From Paraphaeosphaeria minitans (Eukaryota; Ascomycota; Dothideomycetes; Pleosporales; Didymosphaeriaceae), in assembly GCA_015832175.1 (NCBI GenBank), contig WJXW01000006.1, forward strand, positions 1,984,001-2,048,000: a stretch of 64,000 nt of DNA. The letters are read 5' to 3'. Shown piece by piece: positions 1 through 13,289 of the stretch. How positions within the stretch are numbered: the stretch's first letter is position 1; each line of letters starts with the position of its first letter. The position numbers and the translations under genes are program-made. The notes under the pieces were generated by a model. The model did not search any database, had not been told where the DNA came from, and was given only the letters and a program-made list of their open reading frames with translations.

Positions 1-3000
1 CTTCGCAGCAGTTCCACCTTCAAGCTCTCCAATAGCAGCAGCCAACGTCTTTCTGCTTATGATGATGCCCTCTTTATACAGCGTGTCGCGGAGGTTGTCT
101 TTGTAAAAGCGATAGTAGGGTTCCGCATCCTCTCCATTATCCAGGCATTGGTTCGCGTAGTCCCTGTAGTCGCTTCGATTGCGGATGATGAAATCGTCCC
201 ACTGCCACTTTGGCACCATCTTATCCTGATCGTCAAGCTTCTCCATCTGCTTACACTGGCCCAGGAAATGCCGCATGTCTCCTGTGTAAGCGGGATACCT
301 GGTCTTGAACACTTCGAATATCGTTGCCGACTTGCTTGATGGCATGCCCGGTCTGACCTCCTTCGGCTTTGTCGCCGAGAACGCTGTCCTCGGAGGCGGG
401 TCAAATGTGCGTAATCGGGCTTGCAAGTGGCGAGAGTCGTATTGGCCGCCCACCTCTTGAGTGGTGATATTCTCATGGGCTTCCGTGTTTTGCATTCGAG
501 CGGTCTCGAGGTCGTCAATTTCTACATGTCGCCCTGTGTGCCGGTCACCGGTCTCAACGTCGTCAATTTCCGCACGTCGCCCTGTATCGCTGTCCCCAGC
601 TTCGGCGTCATCGATTTCCATATCATCGCCTTTGGGTACTTCGGACGCCAATGTGAAGCTCGGAGTGGGAATCTGCGGCAGTGGTTCACTGCTGGGATAC
701 TCGGGAGCCTGTAGCTCCGCCCTGCCAGTAGAGTGTGGTGGACTTTCACGCGTCTGCGGGTGTGTCTGATCTATATCGACATCCCGGTGGCCGCTTGCCA
801 AATGTTCTTCACGCTCCATGGCATTCGCATTGAAGATGGAACGTGTTTGTAGGTCTTCGAGTCCCTGTTCCGTGCCACGGTTGGCTTCGTGGAAACCGTG
901 AGATGATGTGGACTGCGCGCCCGGGTTTGGTCTGTTTTCGGAGCTGTAATTAGCCAAACTAACTGGAAAGGCAGTCCTCTCTTTATTTGTTAACTGCTCA
1001 AAATGCGCTTTCCTGTGTTCCTCCAAATCATTTCTGTAATCCGTATGTTCTGTACGTTCCCCACCAAGAAAACCGTCGTATCTGGGGAGTTTGCGTTTGG
1101 ATGGACGAGTCCGTCTCGAGGGAGAGTGCTCGAATTTTCGTTTAGCATGCGATATAACGTTCGATTCGACTCCTAAATGCGACCTCTGACCAGACACAGG
1201 ACTCAGGCTGGGTGACATGAGGGGAGATGATCCGTCTTCCACACGGGGCTGCTCGGGTTCAAGCCGTGGATCCAAGTCTTCATGGGGATTCAAAGGCGGT
1301 GCTGGAGAGTGGGCATGCTGTCGCTGATCTTCAAAATCTAGACTTGGCTGCGGTGGCTCATCGTTGGCATTTGCCATAGAGACTTCAACGGGCTCAATGT
1401 TTACCTCGTGGTCATTCCAGGATGGTACCAACGCAGTTAACTGAGACGGCACGGCGTCTGTACCATGAGAAACGCTCTTTATTGACGAGCTTGATTCGTG
1501 GTAAGTACCCAATACGATGGATGTAGAAGAAGTGTCATTAGAAGTCCCGCTCGAGTCTTGCTGTTGCGCTCGAGCAGCGAGAATGACATTGGCAGGGGAA
1601 GCTGGATTCTTTTCTTTAGAGTATGGCGTTTCCTTCACCTGGACGACCGCCGCTTTGCGAACTGCTGTGGCGGCAGGAGGGATGTTGCGGGCCGGGCTGC
1701 CTTCGTCTAATCCGCGTGGTAGGTTCATTTCCATGTCCATATCCGAATCATCACCTTCAGGGACCAAGGGCGGTGATGAGTGAGGCCCAGATATGTTCTC
1801 TTCGCCGGATGATTGAAGTGCTACAACGCGCTGAGCCTCTTGAACGGGACTCGTCTCTTGAAGTTCCCTCTGAATCGCTGTACTATGTTCTGGGAGACTG
1901 GAATCAGGAGGCAGAATGTGGCCAGGCCTAAATGGTGCTTTTGGGGCTTGCCTGACAGGCGAGCTAGACCAAGGTATCGGGGTGCCGGGTGTGCTAGCCT
2001 CTTCATCAGAAAGATCGTCAACCTCGTTGGATGCCACATGGGCTGTCGAACCCCTGTCTCGGATATTCTCTTCTTCGGGGGAATTAGTGTTGGAAGCCGA
2101 GCTGCCATCGTCGGAGGAGGATTCAGAGTCAGATGATGTAGCCTTTAGCTTGAACTGTCTGAATGCGTTGAACAATTGGATGGGTACATTTGCGTCAGGA
2201 AAGCGATTATTGGTACCGGCCCTTTGCTTTTGCCAACTCGACAACAGTTTCTGTTGCGGTCCAGGAACTCTGCCACAGCCATCTGCTTGACATGTATCCT
2301 TCAGCCACTCTGGTTCGAGATTTTCCAAGGCGCTGTTCGTTGTCACGGATGCTGGAGGCTTGTCGTCTATATTTTGTCGCGGGTAAGAAGGTGGCAGACG
2401 TGCTGATTGCAAGCGATCCGTGGGTGGTGCCAGTCCTTCATTCGATGCACGACTGGTCGAGGTTCGCGGGAAGCCACCGGCGGAGGGCACCTTTGGAGCA
2501 TCACCATGGGCCGCGGGACGCAGGATTATGTTAGATAGCCTTGAGTGTCCCGGACTCGGTTGATTTGCATCTGTATCCACTCTGGGCGATTCATTTGTGC
2601 TGTCACTTGTCGAAGGCCCAGCGACAGCAGTGCGGGAGTTGAGAAGACCAAGTAGAGCGGTCCTCCTGGAGTCGTTGCGCGTAACCTGATGAACCGGCTC
2701 GGTTACATGCCCTGTGGTTTTGCTTGGTGTTCGTGTCCTATGCGCCACCTGGGTACCGTACGCCATTTGCGTATCGAGATAGCGCTCCTCATTGCTCGCT
2801 TCTTTGCCCGGGGAATCCATTGGTGACATTCCGTCCTGTGCTTCCCCTTCGCAGTCCACAGTGCCAAAGCACCGGCGGTCTGATTCAATCCGTATCTGTC
2901 GTAGCTTGAGCGCAGATTCAACAACGTCTTCGCACAGGTGTATGGGTCTTAGGTGGCCGAATGGTTGCTTGCTGGTATCGGCTCGGTGATCGGGATCGAC

Positions 3001-3569
3001 GCTGTTCAACGTGAAAGTGACACGATGTCGGGGCGGGCCGTATGGAGTGTAAAGTAGAGTGTATTTGCGCACGGTGAATGGTATGTGGGGTTGTCGAGCG
3101 CGGAGGGACTTGTGACACTCAGGGGAGAGAGAGGCCTCGATTGACGCGGCGCCGTCGGTGAGAGTTAGTGGATCAAGCTGTCGGGCACCTGGTCAATGAA
3201 TGAAGCTGCGGGGGCGGACTCGGCGCGTGCCTTCACTATGCGCAAACGATTGTCACGACGCTCTTCGGCGACGCGCACTGGGATACGCAAGGAGCTTCCG
3301 GAATCCTCATACAGCTTGAGCTTCGCCCACTCGTCGTCGCTAGTTCCGTCTGTTCTGGAAAGCCAGGCGGCGGCTAGATCCAGCTGCGTTGCTATGTCTT
3401 GCTCAAGCCAGATGTTCATCCCATAATCTGGAAGGGCAGGCGCGCGTGGTAGAATTTGAATTTGGATGCAGCGGTGCGTGTCGTTCAGCTTCAGCGTTTG
3501 CCGGAATTCGCTTGGGTGCGCTTCCTTCAATAATAATGCGAGAAGAACGTAAGGTGGTGAAAAACGCAT
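1..3569 (-). CDS. Shelterin TPP1/Tpz1-like telomere protein, C-terminus cut by window edge
   Basis: Two-exon model: exon 1 3569..3237 from an ATG, a 59-nt intron 3236..3178 (GTGAAG donor, CATTGAC branch, CGACAG acceptor), then exon 2 3177..1, open without a stop to the edge, so at least 1,170 residues. The N-terminal ~170 residues look like an OB fold split by the intron: after the splice the frame reads LTLTDGAASIEASLSPE, the usual 'D-G-x-x-S-I-x-A-x-L-S' strand of TPP1/Est3-type domains. The middle is long, Ser/Pro/Glu-rich and probably disordered, with an acidic repeat (496..650). Near the edge lies a compact conserved-looking segment (VFKTRYPAYTGD, then WDDFIIRNRSDYRDY) like one I recall at the C-terminus of Pezizomycotina TPP1-type proteins. 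Expected role: bridging telomere-end proteins and recruiting telomerase in the nucleus. The family call is by pattern only; the gene structure is firmer than the name. Confidence 0.5.
496..650 (-). repeat. In-frame acidic repeat in the TPP1-like gene
   Basis: Read on the minus strand, three copies of a 16-20 residue unit centred on (M/A/V)EIDD(A/V/L)E follow each other: GDDMEIDDAEAG, then GRRAEIDDVETGD, then GRHVEIDDLETAR. The last two copies also share TGR and their DNA is clearly similar, so this is a recent tandem duplication inside coding sequence. Confidence 0.7.
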
Positions 3570-3880
3570 AGCGGTCGTTTGCAGGACATTGAAGGTGCGG
3601 AGTTCACTCGGAAGAGCCGCTTACCTACCTATAGGTACCTAGGCAGTCTACCTACCTACAGGCGGCGGCGCGTCTGCGTCATCTGCACACCTCGTCCTCA
3701 CACGCTTTCGACCCGACGACCTTGCTGTTATGTACTCTTGCCCTCCTCACCGCGACTCGACGCACTGTGCGGACCATACCTGATGCTGTCCACCTGTTGC
3801 TGCCACGTCCTCCACTCCCTCGCGATCCTAGGCGGTCCATAGCCAGGCCTGCTCAGCCAGCCTGCTCGTCGCCAACCACC
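3570..3880. promoter_or_regulatory. Bidirectional promoter between the TPP1-like gene and FAB1
   Basis: The 311 bp between the two divergent start codons must hold both 5' regions. It contains a cluster of TACCTACC/TAGGTACC elements at 3621-3660 and a pyrimidine-rich stretch toward FAB1, which is common just upstream of fungal start codons. An out-of-frame ATG lies at 3730 in the FAB1 leader. No TATA box is evident. The regulatory role is inferred from position. Confidence 0.5.
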
Positions 3881-6800
3881 ATGGCACAGGATTCACGGCG
3901 TCTGCCCGCAGCGCTCCGCCAGCTGCATGCCACGGCATCACGCTCCGAGGGCCTGACCACATTTGGCGACTTCACGTCCCCGCCACCTTCGTCTGTAACG
4001 AACGATGCGAAAAGCTTTGATCTGGTTCAGAGCGGTCTGAGTGGCCTGTATAGCCGCTTGAAGGCTTCGGTGGGTGGCAACAAAGAACAAGGCCACGAGC
4101 ATCTGGACGAGGGTGCCGGCGCCGTTGTGCGCATGGGCATGGGCGCGAAGAACAAGGCCGCCAAAAAGCCAGCCCTCCCCAAGAGCCCCGCCGTAACTGC
4201 TGTATCCTCGCCCGTGGTGGTCTCAGTGCCATCGTCGAGACTACAGTCACCCTTTGCACCGACCTTCCCAGATCCAGATCAACCCCCTCCGCCTTCTCGC
4301 GACTCCAATGTCTCCATGTCCGCAGTGTCTACCAAGCCTTCGTTGAAGGGATCTAGGTCTTCCCTCGGAACCACGCGCTCGAGACCGTCCATAAGCTCCA
4401 CGATAGACTCCGCCAAGACTGCTCGCGAAGACGAATCCTTCACCCATAGCCCTCTCAGTACGATGAGCAAACCGCATGGATCCCTCGCTCTTGAACCGGC
4501 GTCTAGGAACAGCTCTTCGAGCGGTCTACCCCCTGGACCCAAGAGCAGGGATGCGTCGCGGTATCGCTCCGAGCGGACCAGCTACCGACATAATAATGAA
4601 ATGGACCTCGTGGAGCACGAGAGCGATACGACTGAAGATGATGTAGTGCTCGTAGAAGGGGACAGTAACGTGAGAGACAAAGCCGGGTCCGTATTCCCGC
4701 TCGACGTAGTTGGCGATGACCTCGCTCGGGTCACCTCTCGGCCAGAGAGGCAATACAAACCGGTGAAAGAGCTCTCCAGTAATGCCTCTCAAGCCACAGA
4801 GGTACCACACGTGACTTCCAATGCTCAAACACCCGTTCTCGCGCCAGCCCCTCAACGTCCTCGACTGGTACAAGTGGGACCGTCTCATTTGCCCGGCTTC
4901 CACCCCTCGCGGATGTCTTCTTCAGATGGTCTGAGCTCTGTCATGACCAGCACCACAATCCGCAGCCCTGCCGTACCCCCTATTGAAGAGCACCAACGTC
5001 CGACTATCAGGCCGTCTGGCACTATGGTGCATGCTGCTCCTTCTCAGGTCCCACGGAAACTTCTTAGTCGCGAGTACTGGATGAGGGACGAAAATGCGAA
5101 AGATTGCTTCAACTGCGGTGACGCGTTCTCCACCTTCAGACGTAAGCATCATTGTCGCACCTGTGGACAGATATTCGATTCCAAGTGCACCGTCATCGTA
5201 TCTGGCAAGATGTTCGGCCAAACAATGAACGTCAGAGTATGCAAGCCTTGTGAGGATATCATTCAAGGAAATGGTGACGATTCTTCCGAGTACACTGACG
5301 ACGGAGACCAAGCCTCTCTTTATGAGCATGAAGATGATGTACTGGACGCAGACCAGTTTCATCCGTCAAAAAGCGATCACACCAAGATTGGAACTCCAAC
5401 TATCAGCATTCCTATGTCAAGGAAAGTGGGTAGTGAAAAGAAACGTCGGTCTGCAGTGATCGAAGTCGCGCCGCAGCTTCCCAGACCGAGCTCTTCTCGC
5501 TCTCTGCGTTCATTGAGTGGACGACCACGTTCGTCTAGTCACAAACGCCATCATCAACATATGCGCAATGTTAGGCATGATGAAAGGGCACCCTTCCACC
5601 AATACCATACAGATTTTACCCGAAGTCGATCAACACTTCCCGCATTTCACCATGATAATATCATCGATCCAGATCTCGCTCCTTTCATGTCAGACGAGGG
5701 TTCCAGTGATGATGAGCCGGCCAGTATATTTGCTACTTTGCGGGCCGACTCACCATCGCATGCTACTATGGATAACGAGAAAGGAGGGCTGGGTGGACTG
5801 TTAGCTGCTATGCGAAAGGGCAAAGGCAGAACCGACAGGAACACTTTTGGCGGTTCCCACGCGCGAGACCCGGATACGGCGAGTATCACAAGCCGTCAGT
5901 TCAACCGGCACTCCAAGCGGAGGAATCTCAGCGTCAGCAGCATCACACATAGACCTTCACCTCGAAGATCCAAGAGTAACAGCCTGTTGAAACCCTTCGG
6001 CGCTGGCTTTGGTGGAACGTCCCCGAGCCCGCAGCCGGCCATACTACAATCTCCTCCCGCACCGCCATCTGCCTCAAAAATCACTCGTAGCGCTTCTATG
6101 CAAGGTGGAAATGCTCCACAAATCGAACTCAATCAAGCAAGCTTGGAACACGTCCGCAGACTGTTGAAGCAAATGTTGCAGGACGCCAGTATATCGCATA
6201 CTTCGAGTTGGGAGAGAGCCCTCGTTCCAATACTCTTGCAGTGCACAGACGACGTCAATCCAGATCTCCATAGGGGTGATGATATCGACATTCGACATTA
6301 TATCAAACTAAAGAAGATTCCTGGGGGAAGGCCTCGTGACACATCGTACGTCTCTGGCGTCATCTTCTCGAAGAATGTTGCTCTTAAAAGCATGCCTCGC
6401 AATGTCGCCCATCCAAAAATTCTCATCATCACATTCTCCGTTGAGTATGCGAGACATCAGACACATTTCATGAGTCTAGACCCGGTCATTGCTCAAGAAA
6501 GAGAGTATCTCAAGAACATTGTCGATCGGATCGTGGCTCTCAGGCCCCATGTGCTGCTGATTCAACGAAATGTTTCTGGCCTCGCTCTGGAATTTTTGGA
6601 AAAGGCAGGCATTTCCGTCGCCTACAATGTGAAGGAAACGGTCTTGAACGCGGTCGCCCGGTGCACCCAGTCCAGACCAGTCTCTTCTGTTGATCAGCTG
6701 GCTGATTCATCACGCCTTGGACGTTGCGGAAGTTTTGACGTCAAGACGTACGTTCACAAGGGTGCCAAACGGAACTACATATTTCTGTCCGGTTGTCAAC

Positions 6801-9800
6801 CGGATCTTGGATGCACGATAGCTCTTCGAGGAGATGAAGCGAAAAGCCTGGCCAAGCTGAAGCGCATCACCGAGTTCATGTGCTACGTAGTGTATAATCT
6901 CAAGCTTGAGACCTGTCTGATGCGGGATGAGTTCGTCTTGATTCCTGTCACCTCGGACAGTGGAACAATAGCTTCCAACAACGATTCGTCGGCCTCTCAC
7001 GACATCGATGGCGCCTCGGTCCAAAACCCGTCCATCGCAGGCGATAATGCTCAAACGACCGCGCTCACCTTAGATGTTCGACAAGATGCTCCAGCGCCAT
7101 CATTCTATAGCGAGATGGTGGAGAACCATCGTACCAAGCTGTTATCTGCATCACCGTTTGTCAAGTTCATGCAGCCTTACCTGCTCAACCAAGCTCGCGA
7201 GTATGAGAAGAAGCTCGGCTATCTGAAGCAGTTGCGAGATCAATATGCCAATACCGAGACGGATATTGAAGGCACGCCCCAGAAGTTCAAGTTAGTCCAG
7301 CCGGAAATGGTGCATGGTGTAGTCGATCAAGCGTCCAAGCAAGTACGCGAGTTCTTGCACGCTGTACATGCATCTGAGTACGAAAAGGCGTTGCATAATT
7401 ACAAGACCCAGAAACGGCAGTGGGAGGCTTATCTAGCGACCAACGTCGAACTTTTCGACCCCTTCAATCATCAGAAGATTGCGGTTCTCTACAGTGTAGT
7501 CAACACAGCCTTTTCGACGCCATGCATCGGACCAGATATCATTGCCTTGAATTTCTATCAAGAGCACGATTTCGACGATGGCTTCACCCCGGATTGCACG
7601 CTAGGCCAATATGTCGAAGACCTCTGTCACGGAGTGAACTCTCTCTGCGAGGTGGATGGATGTAACCGTAGAATGGTGGATCATTCGCGACAATACGTGC
7701 ACGGGGAGGGGCAAATGAGTGTCATTGTCCAGAAATATTCCTCCAAGATCAAGGGTTTGCAGAACACGATCCTGATGTGGAGCTGTTGCAGAATATGTGG
7801 CCAAGAGACTCAAGTGATCCCTATGTCGGACAGCACGTGGAAATATTCGTTCGCGAAGTATCTTGAATTGACCTTCTGGAGCAGCCAATTGCATCCGCGC
7901 GCCGGCCTATGCCCTCACGATATTCATAAAGATCATGTTCGGTACTTCGGATTCAACAACGCGGCACTGCGTGTTCAGTATGACCCGGTCTCCCTGTACG
8001 AGGTCACCGTACCCCGCCCTACCGTCACCTGGAAAGTCGACAGTGATCTCCAATTGAAGAATGAGCAATTCTTGAAGATTGAGGAAAGACTCGACAAGTT
8101 CATGGTGTCTGTGCGCGCCCGCATCAAGGGAATCCACGTCGAAAGTGTCATCCCTGAGAAGGTCGAGCTCTGTAGGACAGAGGTTGACAGACTCATGAAG
8201 CGTGCTAACGACGAGCATGAGTGGCTGAAAGCAAAGCTGCAGAACAAGTACTTGAACTCGAAATATTACGAGACCATTCCTCTGAATCGAGCCATACGTG
8301 CAATCCAAGAGAAAGCGATTGCATGGGACGAGACGTTTACTGAGTTCGAGCAGCAATATTTTCCATCCGAGAAAGATATCAGACGACTGGCCACACTTCA
8401 ACTGAAGAAACTGTTCCTGGAGCGCGACGAGTCTACAAGCTCGCTTACTTCCGTAGAGGAAGGGTCTGAAATTGCAGAGGAACCCGCACTCAACGAGAAA
8501 GGAGAGTCACTCGCACTACCACCCATGCCTTCGAGCATGTCACCTGAGCGTGCGCGAGACATGCTTAATTCGGTAGTGGAAGAAGATCATTCGCAGAGCA
8601 CTGCCCCAACTGACGGGGAATCAAGGAAGATATTGGAATCCACGTCCGCACCGGGGGAATCGAAGCCGGATCAACTTCTGCCTGTTCAAACACCATGTGA
8701 CGCACTAGAGCGAGAGGACGTGCGGCATCTTGATCTAGCTGTGTCTTCAAGATTCTCGGAGCCTCCTGTACCCACAGATGAAGAGCTTCTCAAGACTCCG
8801 ACGATGTCGCCTGAGCAGGATTCCAACGGGCCTGGGTCGCCTACACCTACCACACTGCGAGTGGATCCAATCGACAAGATGGTGGCTGATGCTATCGATA
8901 AAATGCCCACATCTCCCACACCTTCCTATCCTGCGGGTGGTCTCTTAGAGAGCAAGATACCTCGTCTAGTGGACACCATCCGTCGCGAAACGAGCTCTCA
9001 CACAAGACCAGCGACTCTAGCTCGAACCCAGTCGCAACCTGGCGGCATTCCGAAGAGTCCTAGTCCACCGCACATTGCGGCAGTCAGCAAACCTTTGGAG
9101 CCCACCAAAAGCATAGGCAGTGGTGCTGCACGAGCGATGGATAGAATAACTGATAGACTCCCTCTTGGAACATTCAAGCTGTCCAAATCCTCTTCAAAGA
9201 TACCTCGATCCATACCCATTTTCAGAAGCCAGAGGGACTCCTCTAAGGTCTCCAAGCTCGCGGAGCATTTTGAGCAACTTTCACGGGAATTTCAGAGGGA
9301 ACGAATGCGTGAACGGCGTAGTGAACGCAGTCGACAAGCGCGGGCTTATCCACTAGCGTCGTCGAAGCCGATTGTGGAGGTATATAAGGACGTCCACGAA
9401 GCTGTGCAGGAACACAACCCATCAGACGAAGAGCCTGCTTCACCAGCACGCATCAGCATCGACAGTACGCTCGAAGACAGTACCTTGACAGAAACAACTG
9501 GTGCGACACCTGCATCTGAGTCTCCCAGGGAAGAAAGGTACCCACAGGAGTCCCATGGGCATCCCAGTACTGAAAGCGAACCTGCGACACCCAGTCATCC
9601 TCCTTCGGACTTTGAGAACGAACTGAGTGATCTTGAGATAGCGCCCGAGGATATACCTTTGCCAGATTCGGATCTTCTTTCCATGACAGAATCGCAGTTG
9701 GAAAATTCTCTAGAGCTACCGAAGCATGAAAAGACAACCTTGATGAAGATGCTGACCAGCTTTTGGTCCGAGCGGTCGGCAAGTGGTTGGACACCTCTGG

Positions 9801-11046
9801 ACTATCCTTTCGCCCAGATAGAGCACGTTTGGGAAGATTCTGATATCATTGTTCGAGAGGATGAGCCAAGTTCCATCATCGCGCTTGCGCTCTCCGCGCC
9901 TCACTACCTGACTCAGCTTCAATCCTTCCGTGGCGATCATGTTGCGTCTGAGAAAGGAGGCAGCGGTCTCGAAAATTCAGAGGCCTCGATCGAACGCAAC
10001 TTGCTCCACGAAGCAAATAGCAACATCAGATACGGCTTCAACAATCGCGGGGTCAAAGCGCAGTGTAAGATTTTCTACGCGCAATCCTTTGACGCTCTTC
10101 GCCGCAAATGCGGTGTTGCAGATCGCTTCGTAGAATCGCTGTCTCGATGCTCCAAGTGGGATTCAAAAGGCGGAAAGTCAAAGTCAATCTTCCTCAAGAC
10201 GCTGGATGATCGCTTCGTACTCAAGAGTCTGTCGCCTATCGAGGTCCAGGCCTTCTTCCGCTTTGCGCCAAACTACTTCGCGTTCACACACCAAAACCTC
10301 TTCAAAGGTCTGCCGTCCGTGATTGCAAAGATGTTTGGTCTTTTCCAGGTTCAGATCAAGACGCCTACTGGTCGTGACTTCGACTGGTACATGCTCGTCA
10401 TGGAAAACTTATTTTATGATCGGGAGCCGAATCGACGATATGATCTCAAAGGTAGCATGCGCAATCGCAAGATCGAGTCGACTGGAGAACGTGACGAGGT
10501 CCTGCTCGACGAAAATCTCGTCGACATCATTTACAGCGAAACACCAATCTTCGTACGCGAACACACGAAGAAGCTGCTCAAGGCAAGCGTTTGGAACGAT
10601 ACCCTCTTCCTGTCCCAGAACAACGTCATGGATTACAGCCTTATGGCCGGATTCGACGATGCAAATCATGAGATCATCGTCGGTATCATTGGTAAGCTTT
10701 CCCACTTCGCTTCTTCTATGCCGACTTGACACTGACGACCATAGACTGCATTCGCACCTACACGTGGGACAAGAAGCTCGAGTCGTGGATCAAAGACCGG
10801 GGCAAAAACAAGCCCACAATCACATCGCCCAGAGACTACCGCAATCGCTTCCGTAGCGCCATGGACAAGTACATCTTGCAGGCACCCAATTGCTGGCATC
10901 AATTCTCGGGCAGGGTGGTGGGAGGGGCCCTCCTAGGTGCTCGTAAGACGATTATGCTGGAGCCAGGCCCAGCCAGTGCTTCCGCGCAGATGATGGAGGT
11001 AGAGGGCGACGAGCAGGAGAAAGCCGAGGCTGCGGCGCGGATTTGA
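3881..11046 (+). CDS. FAB1: 1-phosphatidylinositol-3-phosphate 5-kinase Fab1/PIKfyve
   Basis: Exons 3881..10691 and 10745..11046 with a 53-nt intron (GTAAGC, CTGAC branch, CATAG) give 2,370 residues, the usual Fab1 size. The ATG at 3881 (context CCACCATGG) is the first in-frame ATG. Domains in order: a disordered Ser-rich N-terminus; a FYVE zinc finger at about 398-462 with the [14 protein letters not shown] and RVC signatures for binding PI3P; a Cpn60/TCP1-like domain at about 820-1010; a Cys/His-rich CCR region; a long linker with a basic coiled stretch; and the PIP kinase domain at about 1990-2325 with YDLKGS and MDYSL. It makes PI(3,5)P2 on endosome and vacuole membranes, controlling vacuole size and retrograde traffic. 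The intron falls inside the kinase domain and restores [11 protein letters not shown] across the junction. The short acidic tail after the kinase core is normal. Identification is very secure. Confidence 0.97.
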
Positions 11047-11922
11047 GGTGGTAGATTCTAGGGGGGCAGAGCATAGCGATGGCGTTTGGATTTTTTGCTG
11101 GTGTCTTCGGACGTTTTTTTTTTGGGACATGCATTGGATCATCAGCTAAGAGATGTTTTCTCGTTCTTTTTTTAGGTACATGCGAATATGCAATGAAATA
11201 ACAAACATGTTATTATTGCAGCAGTCTGACCCACCCGCCTTTCAAAGACTAGTCCCGTCGGCAACGGAGCTGCTGGGCTAGAAGCCGACGGGCCTGGCAC
11301 ATTTGCCGGTCAAACTACCCCTCCTTTCATCCATCCATCCATCCCGCTTGCTTGGCCACGGTGCGGGGCATCCGCATCCTGCTGCAATGTTTTGCCAGCA
11401 CTTTTGCCGGTGCGACAGCATGGACTAGGAGACTTTTTTTCTCCTCTGAGCGGTTGAACGGGTCGAGTCCGGGCGCTCGTTGCGGGCTGGAGGGGGGGGG
11501 GTTGGACGGTTGAGGCTCATGTCATCCAAGCAGGCGAGAGATGGTACCTATAGGTAGTACATGGACGGGCATCGTTCAGAAGCTGTCCAGCGACTTCGCC
11601 GCGTGGTCTGAACTTGGACCGTCATCACGAGGCCTTCTTCATTGCCAGGTTCTCGTCTCTGATTCACACTCTCGTACGCTCTCGCTCTTCCAGGGCATCC
11701 GACTTCGCTGTGCAATTGGCCTACTTCTGTGGTCACGGCTTGGGAAGACCAAAACCAGACACTACACCATCGCAGCAGCAGACGACACACACATCCGACG
11801 CTGTTCGATGCGATCCGCAACCGTACTATCACCCATATAAACACGTAAAGACCCCGGCCTCGAGCGTTCCCACCACAACAACCGCAACCACCCAAAACCC
11901 CCTCCGCCCCGCCCCGCCCACC
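11047..11922. other. Intergenic stretch: FAB1 3' region and promoter of the dehydrogenase gene
   Basis: No supported gene. The left part is T-rich with poly-T runs (11106-11125 and 11167-11174) suitable for a FAB1 3' UTR. A nine-base G run lies near 11492-11500. A TATA-like CCATATAAAC sits at 11833-11842, about 85 bp before the next start codon, followed by a C-rich leader. Open frames crossing the start codon here lack coding character. Confidence 0.5.
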
Positions 11923-13289
11923 ATGACCTCAAAACCCGCCATCGGCTTCTGCGGCCTCGGAGCCATGGGCTTCGGCATGGCCACGCACCTCGTCAAGCAA
12001 GGCTACCCCGTGACCGCCTTCGACGTGCACGCGCCGACGCTCGCGCGCTTCTCGGACGCCGGCGGCACGCCCTCGGCGTCGCTCTCCGCGTCGGCCAGCG
12101 ACAAGGCCTTCTACGTCTGCATGGTGGCCACGGCGCAGCAAGCGCAGCAGGCGCTGTTCGGTGCCGACGGCATCGTCGCGGGCCTGCCGCGCGGCGCGGT
12201 GCTGTACCTCGCCAGCACGGTGCCGAGCTCGTACGCGCGGAGCGTGGCGGAGGAGCTGGTGCGTCGCGGCCGGGGCGACGTCTTCTTCGTCGATGCGCCC
12301 GTGTCTGGGGGTGCGGTGCGCGCGGCCGACGGCACGTTGAGCATCATGGCGGGGGCATCCGAGGCGGCTTTGGACCGGGGCAGGTTTCTGCTGGACGAGC
12401 TGACGGCGCCGGGGAAGCTGTTCGTCGTTGCGGGCGGCGTGGGCGCGGGCTCGAATATGAAGATGGTGCATCAGGTGCTGGCGGCGGTGCACATCATCGC
12501 GGTGAGCGAGGCGTTTGGGTTTGCGGCGAGGCTGGGGCTCCATGGGGAGGATGTGAGGGAACACGTCATCGCTGGGGAGGCGTGGAGTTGGATGTTCGAG
12601 AACCGCAGCGTGAGGACGTTGAAGGAGGATTACTTCCCCGGTGCGAGCGCGGTGACGATTATCCTCAAGGACACGGTATGCATACGAAGGGTCCGACGTC
12701 GAGCGTGGTGCGATAGGGTTGATGTACTGACGGACGCACGCAGGGCATCATCACGTCGATGGCGAATCTCGTCGACTTCCCCGTGCCGCTGTGCTCGATT
12801 GCAGAGCAGCTGTACATCACCGGCCTGAACAAGGACTTTGGCGCGCAAGACGACGCCGGCCTCGTGCGGCTGTGGACGTCCGAGCCCGTCACGAGCTCGG
12901 CGCCGCTCGCAGACGGAGACAAGCAAGCAAAGCTCGAGCTCGTCAGCCATCTCCTCAACGGTATCCACCTATGCGCAGCCGCCGAGGGCATTTCGTTGGC
13001 AAAGCATCTCGGCGTCCCCCTGGCACAGTACTACGAGCTTTGCGTCGAGGCGGCAGGCGGCAGCATCCAGTACAAAGAGCAAGGTGCGAAGATGATTGAC
13101 ATCCTAGAAGGCAAGCAGGAGGAGGAGGGAGTTGGTCTTCGCAGCTATCGCGAGGGATTGAAGGCGGCCGTAGCAGAGGCACGGGACAAGAAGATTCCGC
13201 TGCATCTGGGCAACGGGGCGTTGAGTCTGATGGAGCAGGCTGGCAAGGAGCAGAGCCTGGGTTCTTTGCTGAAGCTGTACAGCGTCTGA
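11923..13289 (+). CDS. 3-hydroxyisobutyrate dehydrogenase-family oxidoreductase, double C-domain (L-threonate dehydrogenase-like)
   Basis: Exons 11923..12675 and 12744..13289 (68-nt intron GTATGC..ACGCAG) encode 432 residues. The N-terminal Rossmann domain has GLGAMGFGMATHL for NAD(P) binding and the substrate loop VDAPVSGGAVRAADG; the catalytic lysine lies in GSNMKMVHQ. Unlike ordinary HIBADH (about 300 residues) the all-helical NAD_binding_11 domain appears twice, the second across the intron (SHLLNGIHLCAAAEGISLAK). That layout is typical of LtnD-type L-threonate dehydrogenases and related fungal enzymes, some fused to an aldolase, absent here. Likely reaction: NAD(P)-dependent oxidation of a small hydroxy acid in the cytosol; the substrate cannot be fixed from sequence. 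The coding region is markedly GC-rich. The start has a purine-free CCCACC context and is the only reasonable ATG. Confidence 0.88.

Noticed and set aside
3722..3880. N-terminal extension of FAB1 by 53 codons
   Set aside because: The upstream start is TTG, not ATG; the stretch reads like 5' leader and the ATG at 3881 has a strong context.
11929..12564. 211-codon minus frame rich in Arg/His
   Set aside because: Antisense shadow of the GC-rich dehydrogenase exon.
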